In this document: positions 32,290 to 38,963 of the stretch, one piece after another
Layout of the letters: every line of letters starts with the position of its first letter
Position numbering within the stretch: the stretch's first letter is position 1
Virus record (IMG/VR): IMGVR_UViG_3300013126_000086
Location: 1-39,340 of that record
Reading direction: 5' to 3' (one strand)
DNA length: 39,340 nt
From: a virus
Made by a program: the position numbers and the translations under genes
Notes under the pieces: generated by a model
What the model saw: only the letters and a program-made list of their open reading frames with translations
Told to the model about the DNA's origin: nothing
Databases searched by the model: none

Positions 32290-32894
32290 ACCATTAATTC
32301 TAATAATTCCACAATCGTATCTATAGAGTGTCTGTACAATACTTGTTCTATTACAGACATATCAGGAGGATACATTTCTTTCGGAATATCCCACGTAACA
32401 ACCTTACCAAGTTGCCATTGCATACTAGCACTACTCACTACATCATTTTCAATGCAGTAGTTTTGTATTTTATTTATTGTTGTGATTGGTATATCGCGTC
32501 CTTTTACAAGACAGTCACCTATGCCATAAGCGTTAAATGTATATGCATTAATGCATTCTCTATATGCAATGTACTGTGCTAACGAACTTCCGAGAGAGTG
32601 GCCTGTTGCTACAATTGGTAATTGTTTGTCTGTGGCATACTCAACTGCAATAGCGAATACTTCCATTGCATACTGTGTGTACTTAGGCAATATCCCTGCT
32701 ACCATCTGAATATCTTGGATAATATCATGCCAATCATCACTACCACGAATAATAATAAGTATTTCGGTTTGATTGTCAAGCACCCAAGCATCAAAGCCAT
32801 CTCGTGCATATGCATGTAATAGGTTGTTTGGATAAATATTATTGTAAATATTTGAGCAGTATCTCGCATACTGCAATAGTTGTTTATTATCCAT
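32277..32894 (-). CDS. Lipase-like alpha/beta hydrolase (class 3 type)
   Basis: A 205-residue protein with the lipase nucleophile elbow G-H-S-L-G in 'IVATGHSLGSSLAQYIAYREC'. The likely acid is Asp in 'CIENDVVSSAS' and the histidine lies in 'VLYRHSIDTIVE'. 'TEILIIIRGSDDWHDIIQDI' is the oxyanion-side strand and loop typical of class 3 lipases. The ATG at 32894 starts 'MDNKQLLQYARYCS'; it overlaps the previous gene. No signal peptide is seen. Its place between spanins and endolysin suggests a lysis role such as envelope lipid or lipid-linked ester hydrolysis; this is inference. Confidence 0.75.
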   Translation of the reverse strand: MDNKQLLQYARYCSNIYNNIYPNNLLHAYARDGFDAWVLDNQTEILIIIRGSDDWHDIIQDIQMVAGILPKYTQYAMEVFAIAVEYATDKQLPIVATGHSLGSSLAQYIAYRECINAYTFNAYGIGDCLVKGRDIPITTINKIQNYCIENDVVSSASMQWQLGKVVTWDIPKEMYPPDMSVIEQVLYRHSIDTIVELLELMVKRD

Positions 32895-33117
32895 TGTATA
32901 TATCCATTCGTTTGATAAAGTTATATAAATCAAGGTAATTTTTAGTTGGATTTTCTTTAATTAAATTATCATGTATATCTTTCAACTCATTAAGTTCAGT
33001 AACCGTGAGATGATGAACAATGGTATTTGGCATAATATAATCCGTTACTTCATTTACAAGTTTAGGTCTATGCACCATATCCATATCAATTAAACCTATT
33101 CCATCTATATTACTCAT
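32887..33117 (-). CDS. Hypothetical protein, 76 aa
   Basis: A 76-residue protein without recognised motif. It has an AGGAG site, partly made from the end of the 21-codon ORF upstream. The sequence 'RPKLVNEVTDYIMPNTIVHHLTVTELNELKDIHDNLIKENP' suggests two helices joined by a loop. It overlaps the lipase start by eight bases, so it may be a partner or regulator of the lipase. Confidence 0.5.
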   Translation of the reverse strand: MSNIDGIGLIDMDMVHRPKLVNEVTDYIMPNTIVHHLTVTELNELKDIHDNLIKENPTKNYLDLYNFIKRMDIYNG

Positions 33118-33118
33118 T

Positions 33119-33184
33119 TTATTCTCCTTTTAGTAATACTGAGCAGTATCTCACATAATTGAGTAATTGTTGATTAGTTATCAT
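33119..33184 (-). CDS. 21-codon ORF duplicating the lipase N-terminus
   Basis: A tiny reading frame with a strong AGGAG ribosome site: its first 15 residues read MITNQQLLNYVRYCS, closely matching the lipase start MDNKQLLQYARYCS, then it drifts and stops in the ribosome site of the next gene. DNA similarity is also visible (GAGCAGTATCTC shared at 33140-33151 and in the lipase). It is either a remnant of a duplicated lipase gene or a small leader peptide. Too short to be more certain. Confidence 0.5.
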   Translation of the reverse strand: MITNQQLLNYVRYCSVLLKGE

Positions 33185-33186
33185 TT

Positions 33187-33444
33187 TTAATTCTCCTGTT
33201 TGTGAATAAATTCAATCATAGTATCAACTTGTGCTTTGCACTGTTTGTATTGAGAATAATTCTCCAAAATTGTCTGTACAAAAGTATCTTTTGTCGCTAA
33301 TTGTAAATCAGGACAAGGACTAATTGCGGGATACACTGTCTTAGGTTGTTGCGTCGGTACGTATTGAGTTGTACTGCATCCAGTAATCCAATATACAGCA
33401 CCCCATATTATTGCTATTAAGAATAATACTTTTATTTCTTGCAT
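33187..33444 (-). CDS. Outer-membrane spanin lipoprotein (Rz1-like)
   Basis: An 85-residue lipoprotein: signal helix 'IKVLFLIAIIWGAVYWITGC' with a lipobox ending in GCS, then a short proline-containing segment 'YVPTQQPKTVYPAISPCPD' and a helical end with 'YSQYKQCKAQVDTMIEFI', like the tail of separated Rz1-type spanins. It would pair with the i-spanin to fuse inner and outer membranes at lysis. The ATG at 33444 has GAGGAG about 11 bases upstream; a TTG upstream is in frame but not needed. The upstream pentapeptide gene end shares its ribosome site. Confidence 0.75.
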   Translation of the reverse strand: MQEIKVLFLIAIIWGAVYWITGCSTTQYVPTQQPKTVYPAISPCPDLQLATKDTFVQTILENYSQYKQCKAQVDTMIEFIHKQEN

Positions 33445-33517
33445 TTTATTTCTACTCCTCAATATTATTTTTTAGTAATTGAACCACTATTTCAACTTGT
33501 TCTTTACTTAAGTACGC
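33441..33517. repeat. 77-bp direct repeat, copy 1 (pentapeptide 3' end)
   Basis: This stretch matches 38887-38963 at 73 of 77 positions. It covers the C-terminal helix of the pentapeptide gene, its stop codon, the intergenic leader and the start codon of the next gene. Confidence 0.85.
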
Positions 33518-33649
33518 CCCGTCTAAGTCCGCTCCGCAAAAGTTTGCTCCTTCTAAGTCTGCCCAGCGTAAGTCCGCTCCTTCTAAGTCCGCATTACGGA
33601 AGTCTCGCTCACCCTCTGCGTATTTTTTTAATAGTTCTTCTTTTCTCAT
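33452..33649 (-). CDS. Small pentapeptide-repeat protein, 65 aa
   Basis: A 65-residue protein: helical N-cap 'MRKEELLKKYAEGERDF', about six A(D/N)LXX repeats ('NADLEGADLRWADLEGANFCGADLDGAYL') and a helix 'LSKEQVEIVVQLLKNNIEE'. That C-terminal helix is nearly identical to the one of the large pentapeptide gene at the right end. AAGGAG lies 8 bases from the ATG at 33649; an upstream in-frame start at 33697 lacks support. The repeat solenoid is very short, so it could be a reduced copy of the large gene. It splits the two spanin genes. Confidence 0.75.
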   Translation of the reverse strand: MRKEELLKKYAEGERDFRNADLEGADLRWADLEGANFCGADLDGAYLSKEQVEIVVQLLKNNIEE

Positions 33650-33770
33650 ATTTTTACTCCTTTTCTTCATAGATACAGCTCTTAATAAAATCATCAAAAT
33701 GATATTGAGCTTAATTTTTACAATGGTCTAGTGTACCTCTAGCAATTTTGATGGATATTCTGCATTTCAG

Positions 33771-34100
33771 TCATTTCAATGCCTCATTAACTAAATCAAC
33801 AGTATCTTGACTAATTAACCCACTTTCACATACTTTAGTAATTGGCACTCGTTTAACCAAAATGCGGTCTTTATATATTATCTTCGCAACAGCACTTTCT
33901 TTTTTAGTATTAAGATTATTTACTAAGTTGATATTATCGTTAGTTTTCTTAATATCTGTATTCTGTTGCTTGACTACTGCCTGTGTTACTTTAGCTTGGG
34001 TATGCTTAACTCCACTATTGTATGCGTACAGATACACAATCCATGACCACAAGGCTACTGCACCAATGTATGCTAAATATTTCATTATAATGTTTTGCAT
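33771..34100 (-). CDS. Inner-membrane spanin (Rz-like)
   Basis: A 109-residue protein with an N-terminal membrane anchor (residues about 8-27, 'YIGAVALWSWIVYLYAY') and a periplasmic coiled coil rich in N/Q/K ('HTQAKVTQAVVKQQNTDIKKTNDNINLVNNL') followed by 'RVPITKVCESGLISQDTVDLVN', which recalls the C-terminal part of Rz-type i-spanins. AAGGA precedes the ATG at 34100. It pairs functionally with the lipoprotein at 33187, from which it is separated by about 120 bp of spacer and the pentapeptide gene. Confidence 0.7.
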   Translation of the reverse strand: MQNIIMKYLAYIGAVALWSWIVYLYAYNSGVKHTQAKVTQAVVKQQNTDIKKTNDNINLVNNLNTKKESAVAKIIYKDRILVKRVPITKVCESGLISQDTVDLVNEALK

Positions 34101-34118
34101 AGATTATTCCTTCAAATA

Positions 34119-34208
34119 TGCTATAATACATAGCTCAATTCGATGGGTGGCATTAGAAATAAGCCACACTATCACCAAGTTAAAATGGTATATCAGTATA
34201 TGAGTTAA
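34119..34208 (+). other. Extended -10 promoter with hairpin and 21-codon ORF, antisense to the operon
   Basis: In the gap between two leftward genes, the + strand carries TGCTATAAT (34119-34127, extended -10). Twenty bases on is a stem GTGGC-A-TTA-GAAA-TAA-GCCAC (34147-34167) with a GAAA tetraloop and one bulge, lying within an ATG-to-TAA frame of 21 codons (34143-34208). It could be a small RNA or tiny peptide transcribed against the leftward operon. There is no clear ribosome site or -35. Confidence 0.35.
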
Positions 34209-34211
34209 GTG

Positions 34212-34460
34212 CTACACATCTATTATATTGTTCAACATGTTGCTTTTTAACAACTGTAAATGTGATTTAGTGTAGAAATCTTTAGCCTCAATCCCTCTAT
34301 CTGTTAACGTACCGTCCACATTCATGTACTTAAGTTGTAGTAACTTATTTTTAGAATGAATGATACTACCTGACTGTATTCCGAACGCTAGTATGATATC
34401 TTTATTTCGAACTCCGTTCATGACGCCGATATCTATGATGTTTAATCTATCATATAACAT
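34212..34460 (-). CDS. Putative small winged-helix DNA-binding protein, 82 aa
   Basis: An 82-residue protein. 'LNIIDIGVMNGVRNKDIILAFGIQSGSIIHSKNKLLQLKYM...DGTLTDRGIEAKDFY' looks like a helix-turn-helix with the 'LT..G' wing of winged-helix proteins. It lies behind SSB in the early operon, before the lysis genes; a transcriptional switch from early to late is conceivable. The ribosome site is AGGAG. No named family is certain. Confidence 0.5.
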   Translation of the reverse strand: MLYDRLNIIDIGVMNGVRNKDIILAFGIQSGSIIHSKNKLLQLKYMNVDGTLTDRGIEAKDFYTKSHLQLLKSNMLNNIIDV

Positions 34461-34471
34461 TGTTAAATCTC

Positions 34472-34813
34472 CTAAAATGGTATGTTATCAGTTTCTAGAA
34501 TTGTGGATGAGATTTCAACTTCATTATCAAAACAGGTTAATGTTGCGTTGTGATATACTTTATCATCTTTAGTTACTGTCTCAATAACCATCTGACCACT
34601 GAACGAGTATTTTTGTTTCAATATAAAATCCTTATTGCCCCAATACATTACTGTAACAAACGTACTAGGTTTATAAGTACCATCTGAATTTTTACCGGTA
34701 TACAAACCAACGTTTATGCGTTTGTATGGTTTTTCGTTTTTACTTACCAGTTCATATACTTTAAACACTGTACCATACAGGGTAGCAGGTTGTGGCTGAT
34801 TTAATTGTATCAT
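34472..34813 (-). CDS. ssb: Single-stranded DNA-binding protein
   Basis: A 113-residue OB-fold protein ('GTVFKVYELVSKNEKPYKRINVGLYTG', 'TFVTVMYWGNKDFILKQKYSFSGQMVIETVTKDDKVYHNATLTCF') that ends in the acidic tip D-N-I-P-F, the hallmark of bacterial-type SSB that binds partner proteins. It shares one base with the RecT gene, so the two are translated together. It protects single strands made by the YqaJ exonuclease and supports RecT annealing. Confidence 0.8.
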   Translation of the reverse strand: MIQLNQPQPATLYGTVFKVYELVSKNEKPYKRINVGLYTGKNSDGTYKPSTFVTVMYWGNKDFILKQKYSFSGQMVIETVTKDDKVYHNATLTCFDNEVEISSTILETDNIPF

Positions 34814-35667
34814 TATTTGTTTCCTTTTACGATTTCATTAGTGACTACACCATCTTCATCGACCTGTTCTGTATCTTCTGTTTTTTCGATATTAAATGCA
34901 GATACGTCTATCGCTTCTGAATAATCTTGTTTAATCCCAGCTTCTGCATATTCGTCTATGATAACTGCTTTCTGCATTTCGATACTAACCGGTAGATATT
35001 TAAATAATCTACGAATAACAGTTTTTTTAGCCATTTCAATATAATGCTTACTCCATGGTGAATATTGTTTTGCTACATCGTTTTTAATTTTTCCTAATGC
35101 CTCATTGCAAATATCATCAATTTGGCGTTTGCTCATTACTTCAAATTGTGTACCGCCATCTTTCAATTTCGCCACAGCATATACTGCAATTAATTCCCCA
35201 GTTCCACCATTCTTGAGGTCACGTTTATGTACGATATTTGGTTCTAATCCGAATGCTACATCAAAAGTATCACTTTCGTATACTTCATACGCGTTTATGC
35301 TAATTACTTGCCCACTTCTACGGGCTAAATCAAGCATACCACGATACCCTATAATTAATTGTACGTCATATCCTTTAGTTCTGCTATTATAATACGGTAA
35401 TAAATATGCATGACCTAATCCGCTTGGTTCTAATCCTAATTGGCTACTTTGTACAATTGCACTAAATAAACTAATGGGATTACATTTCAATAAATCTGGT
35501 ACTTTTCTTATTTCTGTAGTAACTAATCTAACCATTCTGTCAGCATTCATGTGTTTTGGCAAAGCCTTTTGTATAGCTTCTTTCTGGTCTTTTAAATAAT
35601 CAAAAATAGTTGATTGCTTTGCTTGTGATGTCTGTGTTAATTGTTGTTTTAAAGTTTCTGTACTCAT
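34813..35667 (-). CDS. recT: RecT-family single-strand annealing protein
   Basis: A 284-residue recombinase. Typical RecT stretches are 'QKALPKHMNADRMVRLVTTEIRKVPDLLKCNPISLFSAIVQSSQLGLEPSG.LGHAYLLPYYN', 'YDVQLIIGYRGMLDLARRSGQVISINAYEVYE' and 'PWSKHYIEMAKKTVIRRLFKYLPVSIEMQKAV'. It anneals complementary strands made by the exonuclease encoded next to it. AAGGAGAAAATTAA precedes the ATG. The start overlaps the end of the exonuclease gene by four bases. Confidence 0.92.
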   Translation of the reverse strand: MSTETLKQQLTQTSQAKQSTIFDYLKDQKEAIQKALPKHMNADRMVRLVTTEIRKVPDLLKCNPISLFSAIVQSSQLGLEPSGLGHAYLLPYYNSRTKGYDVQLIIGYRGMLDLARRSGQVISINAYEVYESDTFDVAFGLEPNIVHKRDLKNGGTGELIAVYAVAKLKDGGTQFEVMSKRQIDDICNEALGKIKNDVAKQYSPWSKHYIEMAKKTVIRRLFKYLPVSIEMQKAVIIDEYAEAGIKQDYSEAIDVSAFNIEKTEDTEQVDEDGVVTNEIVKGNK

Positions 35668-36605
35668 TTAATTTTCTCCTTAAAATTATTTGATAATTTA
35701 AAATATGAATATCCTTTTTTTTGTTTTGTATAATATAGATTTTTTATTTCGTGATTTTTTTCAAGAGCTGATAAATCCCAATTTAAGCTATCATTAATTA
35801 CAGTTATTTGTCCTATTTTTTTATTGTCATGTAATAAATTTTTATGATTTCCCATAAATTCCATGATGTTAATTTTTAATTTTTCCGCATCTGTTTCCAA
35901 AATTTTTATTTGTTGTTGTATATCTGCTAATTTATTCACATATTCTAGATACTCAGTTGTTATCTCAAGTTCCATATCAACAAGATTTTTTGCATGTAAT
36001 AAATGCCAATCCGATGTGTTTTGCAATGAAGGTGGTGTATTAGTTTCAACACAATTCCAAAACTTTGTCTCATGTTCAATAAGCAATTTATCCATCTCTC
36101 TATCTTTAATTACTGTGTAAATCTTGAATTGATTTCCTCCAATTAACACAGCAACATCACATTCCCGAGCATCATACACACACATATAATGATGTATTTG
36201 AGTTAAATAATAATCCGGGAGTTGGTCTGTCTCTTCTTTTCCCCAGTCTTTACTCTTAAACTGCGAAGCGGTCTTTATTTCAAGTAATTTAACTCCATCT
36301 TTATTATCTAATACGACCCCATCCACGTGTGCTATCATGAATTTATGTACAGGATGTGCGACTATTTCATCACTGGATAAAACTTTATTTCCTGTTCTTC
36401 TTTCATATTCTGCACGTAAAATAGGTTCCATAACGTTACCCCAATACATTGCCTCGTTATCTTCTTCATCTTTTATACTAAGTTCGCTAGTTTTTTCTAT
36501 CCAGAGCTGTAATGAAGTTTTCCACGGTGAAATACCCAAAATACTTGCTACATCGCTACCTCCAATACCTTTTTTTCGTTCAAGTTTTTGCTTATCTGTT
36601 AGCAT
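35664..36605 (-). CDS. YqaJ-family exonuclease
   Basis: A 313-residue viral recombination nuclease. The N-terminal 'KKGIGGSDVASILGISPWKTSLQLWIEKT' is the YqaJ signature; 'WGNVMEPILRAEYERRTG', 'HVDGVV', 'LLEIKTAS' and 'DYYLTQIHHYMCVY' supply the acidic, Lys and Gln residues of the PD-(D/E)XK core. The C-terminal third is a coiled coil. It resects 5' ends and feeds RecT. AGGAG precedes the ATG; the leader is identical to that of the upstream gene. Confidence 0.9.
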   Translation of the reverse strand: MLTDKQKLERKKGIGGSDVASILGISPWKTSLQLWIEKTSELSIKDEEDNEAMYWGNVMEPILRAEYERRTGNKVLSSDEIVAHPVHKFMIAHVDGVVLDNKDGVKLLEIKTASQFKSKDWGKEETDQLPDYYLTQIHHYMCVYDARECDVAVLIGGNQFKIYTVIKDREMDKLLIEHETKFWNCVETNTPPSLQNTSDWHLLHAKNLVDMELEITTEYLEYVNKLADIQQQIKILETDAEKLKINIMEFMGNHKNLLHDNKKIGQITVINDSLNWDLSALEKNHEIKNLYYTKQKKGYSYFKLSNNFKEKIK

Positions 36606-36880
36606 TTTTTTTCTCCTAAAAATTTATTATAAATAATAGTTCTTTTTTTGCTTGGTTTTCCATGACGCCAAAAACTTAGTAAATCTGTATCACTTACTAC
36701 ATCTGTAAATTTTTCATCGATTATTGTTTTATAGTAGTTTTTATATATGAATTCAGGATTATCTATTTTAAACAATTTTACAAGTTCATCTTTTAAAAAA
36801 TATTTATTATTTTTATTATCAACTAAAATTGTTAAATTCTCTATACAATCAATTATTTTTGCATCTATCCATATTTTCAT
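36599..36880 (-). CDS. Hypothetical protein, 93 aa, first gene of the early operon
   Basis: A 93-residue protein with no recognised motif. 'IDCIENLTILVDNKNNKYFLKDELVKLFKIDNPEFIYKNYYKTIIDEKFTDVV' suggests a phage antirepressor/KilA-N-like small beta-alpha domain, but the evidence is thin. It is the first gene behind the strongest promoter of the window, and its end overlaps the exonuclease start by seven bases. It is flanked by two identical 22-bp sequences spanning the ribosome sites, which could reflect gain or loss of this gene. Confidence 0.5.
   Translation of the reverse strand: MKIWIDAKIIDCIENLTILVDNKNNKYFLKDELVKLFKIDNPEFIYKNYYKTIIDEKFTDVVSDTDLLSFWRHGKPSKKRTIIYNKFLGEKKC
36603..36624. 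repeat. 22-bp direct repeat, copy 1 (ribosome site)
   Basis: Identical to 36878-36899. Both copies run from the start codon through a run of T's (A's on the coding strand) and the AGGAG site. A shorter, similar version occurs at the RecT start (35665-35686). Confidence 0.85.
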
Positions 36881-36899
36881 TTTTTTTCTCCTAAAAATT
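36878..36899. repeat. 22-bp direct repeat, copy 2 (ribosome site)
   Basis: Identical to 36603-36624, 275 bp away; the two copies bracket the 93-aa gene exactly from start codon to start codon. Confidence 0.85.
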
Positions 36900-36924
36900 A
36901 TTTATTTCTTAATTTCATGACCTG

Positions 36925-36953
36925 ATTATAGCATACAAAATTTTAATTGTCAA
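36925..36953 (-). promoter_or_regulatory. Consensus early promoter
   Basis: On the - strand: TTGACA (36948-36953), a 17-base spacer ending in TGC, then TATAAT (36925-36930). Both hexamers are perfect and the -10 is extended, so this should be the strongest promoter in the window. It drives the 93-aa gene, exonuclease, RecT and SSB. Position -35 touches a 20-bp palindrome, a candidate operator. Confidence 0.85.
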
Positions 36954-36971
36954 ATATTTTATAAAATATTT
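36952..36971. promoter_or_regulatory. 20-bp perfect palindrome at the early promoter
   Basis: AAATATTTTATAAAATATTT is fully palindromic, centred between 36961 and 36962. It overlaps the first two bases of the -35 and runs upstream, so it could be a repressor operator or act as an AT-rich UP element. In such AT-rich DNA, palindromes are less surprising, but 20 perfect bases at a promoter are notable. Confidence 0.6.
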
Positions 36972-36977
36972 AAATAA

Positions 36978-37724
36978 TTAACTAAATTTAGTATTTGATT
37001 TAATTAGTCTGAAATCTTCCCAATCTGTATCAAAAACAATGAAATTTTCTTTAATTCTACTATACGACGCAGGCGTAAGAATTGATTTAAATGCATCAAC
37101 TGGTAGATTACTAATTAACATCGTACTAAGAATGTTATCGTAACGCTCATCGATGATTTCGAACAACAAATTATTCTTAAAATCACTGTCTGACGTACCG
37201 ACTTCGTCGATAATGAGAAATTTTTTATTTATAATTTTTTTAAATTCCTGAAACTCTTTCACTTTTAGATGAGCTAGATAGTAAAACTTTATGTATGCAC
37301 AATCAACCTGTACATTAAACCTTAATTTAAAACTACTATAATCTTCTTTATCAAAATTTGTATTGCTGATTCGTTTACTTAATAATGCACACGCCAAGTG
37401 TGTTTTTCCATTTCCTGTTTTTCCTAAAAAACAAATATTCTTATCATAATTAAAATTTTTTAAATCATTTTTGATTTGTTTTTGATGTTCAGTTGTACAT
37501 TCATAGTTGTCAAAAGTTGAAGTAAGAAATCTATGAGGTATACCTGCTTTAAGTTTCATTTTTTCATGAATCTTAACTAATAAATTAAAATTTTCGATAT
37601 TTTCTTTTTCTTCAATACATTTACCGCATTTACCATTTATATACATCAATTCGTTCCCGTGTATTGAACAAGGTTCATGAATTGGGGAGATATTTAAAGA
37701 ATGATACAATTCATCAAAATTCAT
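36978..37724 (-). CDS. DnaC-like helicase loader ATPase
   Basis: A 248-residue AAA+ protein of the DnaC/IstB type. The N-terminal part carries four cysteines ('PCSIHGN..', 'GKCGKC') as in zinc-binding loader proteins, then 'AGIPHRFLTSTFDNY', Walker A 'GKTGNGKTHLA', Walker B 'KFLIIDEVG', sensor 'TMLISNLP' and an arginine 'SRIKEN'. It loads the replicative helicase of the host (or phage) on DNA. The ATG at 37724 has GAGG 8 bases upstream; a longer start at 37745 overlaps the upstream gene. It overlaps the DUF6291 gene by 11 bases. Confidence 0.85.
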   Translation of the reverse strand: MNFDELYHSLNISPIHEPCSIHGNELMYINGKCGKCIEEKENIENFNLLVKIHEKMKLKAGIPHRFLTSTFDNYECTTEHQKQIKNDLKNFNYDKNICFLGKTGNGKTHLACALLSKRISNTNFDKEDYSSFKLRFNVQVDCAYIKFYYLAHLKVKEFQEFKKIINKKFLIIDEVGTSDSDFKNNLLFEIIDERYDNILSTMLISNLPVDAFKSILTPASYSRIKENFIVFDTDWEDFRLIKSNTKFS

Positions 37725-38280
37725 CTGCTTTTCCTCTTTCAACATTGTTACACTTTAGAAGTGCATCTCTAGTAGTAGATTTTACTACTAAGTTTTTTTT
37801 AGGCTCAAATAAACCTCTCCACCCGTTTGTGATAGATGTTGTGATTATTAAAGATAATGAGAAACCTCGTTCTTTAAATGAAAGAAGTTGTGTTCGTAAT
37901 TTTTTGAGACCTATTTCAACATAATTTTTCTTAATTTGATTTCTATAAATCAGCCAATCATTAATCGACTTTTTTTCATCATCATCAAAACCTACAAAAT
38001 CAAATTTATGATTTTCATTTGCTTCTCGTTTGCTTATCGTTTGCTTAAATTTAGGTATTAAACTATTCTCGTAACGCTTTAAATTAGCTTGCAATTTCGG
38101 TTTTATTAAAATAAAAATCGCTTCACTTATTCCGGATAACTGTGGCTCTACAAAATCAAATCCATAGTTTAGGATTGCGTCAAAAATTTCTAACCTGTTT
38201 TCATCCGGGAGATTCTTTATTGCGTCGAAAAAAGAACGATAAAATATCATTGAATTTTTTTCTACAATTTTATTATTCAT
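37714..38280 (-). CDS. DUF6291 replication protein
   Basis: A 188-residue protein whose N-terminus matches DUF6291: 'SMIFYRSFFDAIKNLPDENRLEIFDAILNYGFDFVEPQLSGISEAIFILIKPKLQANLKRYEN'. These proteins precede DnaC-like loaders in phage replication modules and are thought to act as origin-binding or primosome proteins. The C-terminal part holds a helical region and 'ITNGWRGLFEPKKN', a short motif that often ends phage replication initiators. Start at ATG 38280 or GTG 38289; no good ribosome site helps. Confidence 0.75.
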   Translation of the reverse strand: MNNKIVEKNSMIFYRSFFDAIKNLPDENRLEIFDAILNYGFDFVEPQLSGISEAIFILIKPKLQANLKRYENSLIPKFKQTISKREANENHKFDFVGFDDDEKKSINDWLIYRNQIKKNYVEIGLKKLRTQLLSFKERGFSLSLIITTSITNGWRGLFEPKKNLVVKSTTRDALLKCNNVERGKADEF

Positions 38281-38300
38281 AATTTTCACTTTTTATAGTT

Positions 38301-38681
38301 TCAATAATATCTGCAAAAATTATCGTTATCATCTAGATAATCAAAAAATTCAGCTTTTGAATTAAATTCTAATGAGTACTCTCTATCAATTTTTACTAAA
38401 AACTTGCTTTTTGTAGCATTGATAAAAAAATTGGGGGTAAAATCTCGTTCATCGTATATTGTTGAGAATACTTCCAATGCATTCTCAAATGCAATTGTGT
38501 AAAGATACTCTAAAATATTGTTTATTGTTAATTCTAGTTTTTTGTAATTGAGAATTTTAATTATATAATTTAAATCACCCTCCCATTTTTCAAACTCTTT
38601 AACCAAAAAATCTATTTTTTGATTATTACAACCAAAAATTAATTTAAAAAATTCTCTGTTATTTTCTAATTCATTGCTCAT
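38301..38681 (-). CDS. Hypothetical acidic protein, 126 aa
   Basis: A 126-residue acidic, aromatic-rich protein ending 'FDYLDDNDNFCRYY'. A helical first half ('FFKLIFGCNNQKIDFLVKEFEKWEGDLNYIIKIL') is followed by a beta-rich part. Nothing in it allows a functional call. It is in the early replication group upstream of DUF6291; acidic small proteins there are sometimes DNA mimics or host-takeover factors, but this is only a thought. Confidence 0.5.
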   Translation of the reverse strand: MSNELENNREFFKLIFGCNNQKIDFLVKEFEKWEGDLNYIIKILNYKKLELTINNILEYLYTIAFENALEVFSTIYDERDFTPNFFINATKSKFLVKIDREYSLEFNSKAEFFDYLDDNDNFCRYY

Positions 38682-38686
38682 TATAA

Positions 38687-38890
38687 TTATTCCTTAAATT
38701 TAGCAAAATTTATAACCGCATTTTCGATATCAAGACCAGTGTAAAGATACTGCAAACTTTCAAAATCATAATCGGTTAATAAAACAAAATCCCGCCCAGC
38801 CTTGGCAAATCTAGATTTTGGGATTACTTCATCCTCATCGATGATGATGATTGATAATAATTTTTGTTGATAATATGTAAATTTTAGCAT
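38687..38890 (-). CDS. Hypothetical protein, 67 aa
   Basis: A 67-residue protein ('MLKFTYYQQKLLSIIIIDEDEVIPKSRFAKAGRDFVLL') of unknown function. The start at 38890 uses the GAGGAAT site made of the end of the pentapeptide gene; the same arrangement (pentapeptide end followed by the same leader) occurs before the o-spanin gene at 33444. A longer frame to 38908 would lie inside the pentapeptide gene and is not preferred. Confidence 0.5.
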   Translation of the reverse strand: MLKFTYYQQKLLSIIIIDEDEVIPKSRFAKAGRDFVLLTDYDFESLQYLYTGLDIENAVINFAKFKE

Positions 38891-38963
38891 TTTATTTTTA
38901 TTCCTCAATATTATTTTTTAGTAATTGAACCACTGTTTCAACTTGTTCTTTACTTAAGTTCGC
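38887..38963. repeat. 77-bp direct repeat, copy 2 (pentapeptide 3' end)
   Basis: Counterpart of 33441-33517, in the same orientation and 5.4 kb away. Different genes follow (67-aa protein here, o-spanin there), so a pentapeptide cassette end has been duplicated together with its downstream ribosome site. Confidence 0.85.

Noticed and set aside
35105-36636. Several + strand open frames opposite recT and the exonuclease
   Set aside because: They are antisense to well-matched genes, have odd composition rich in serine, and lack start signals.
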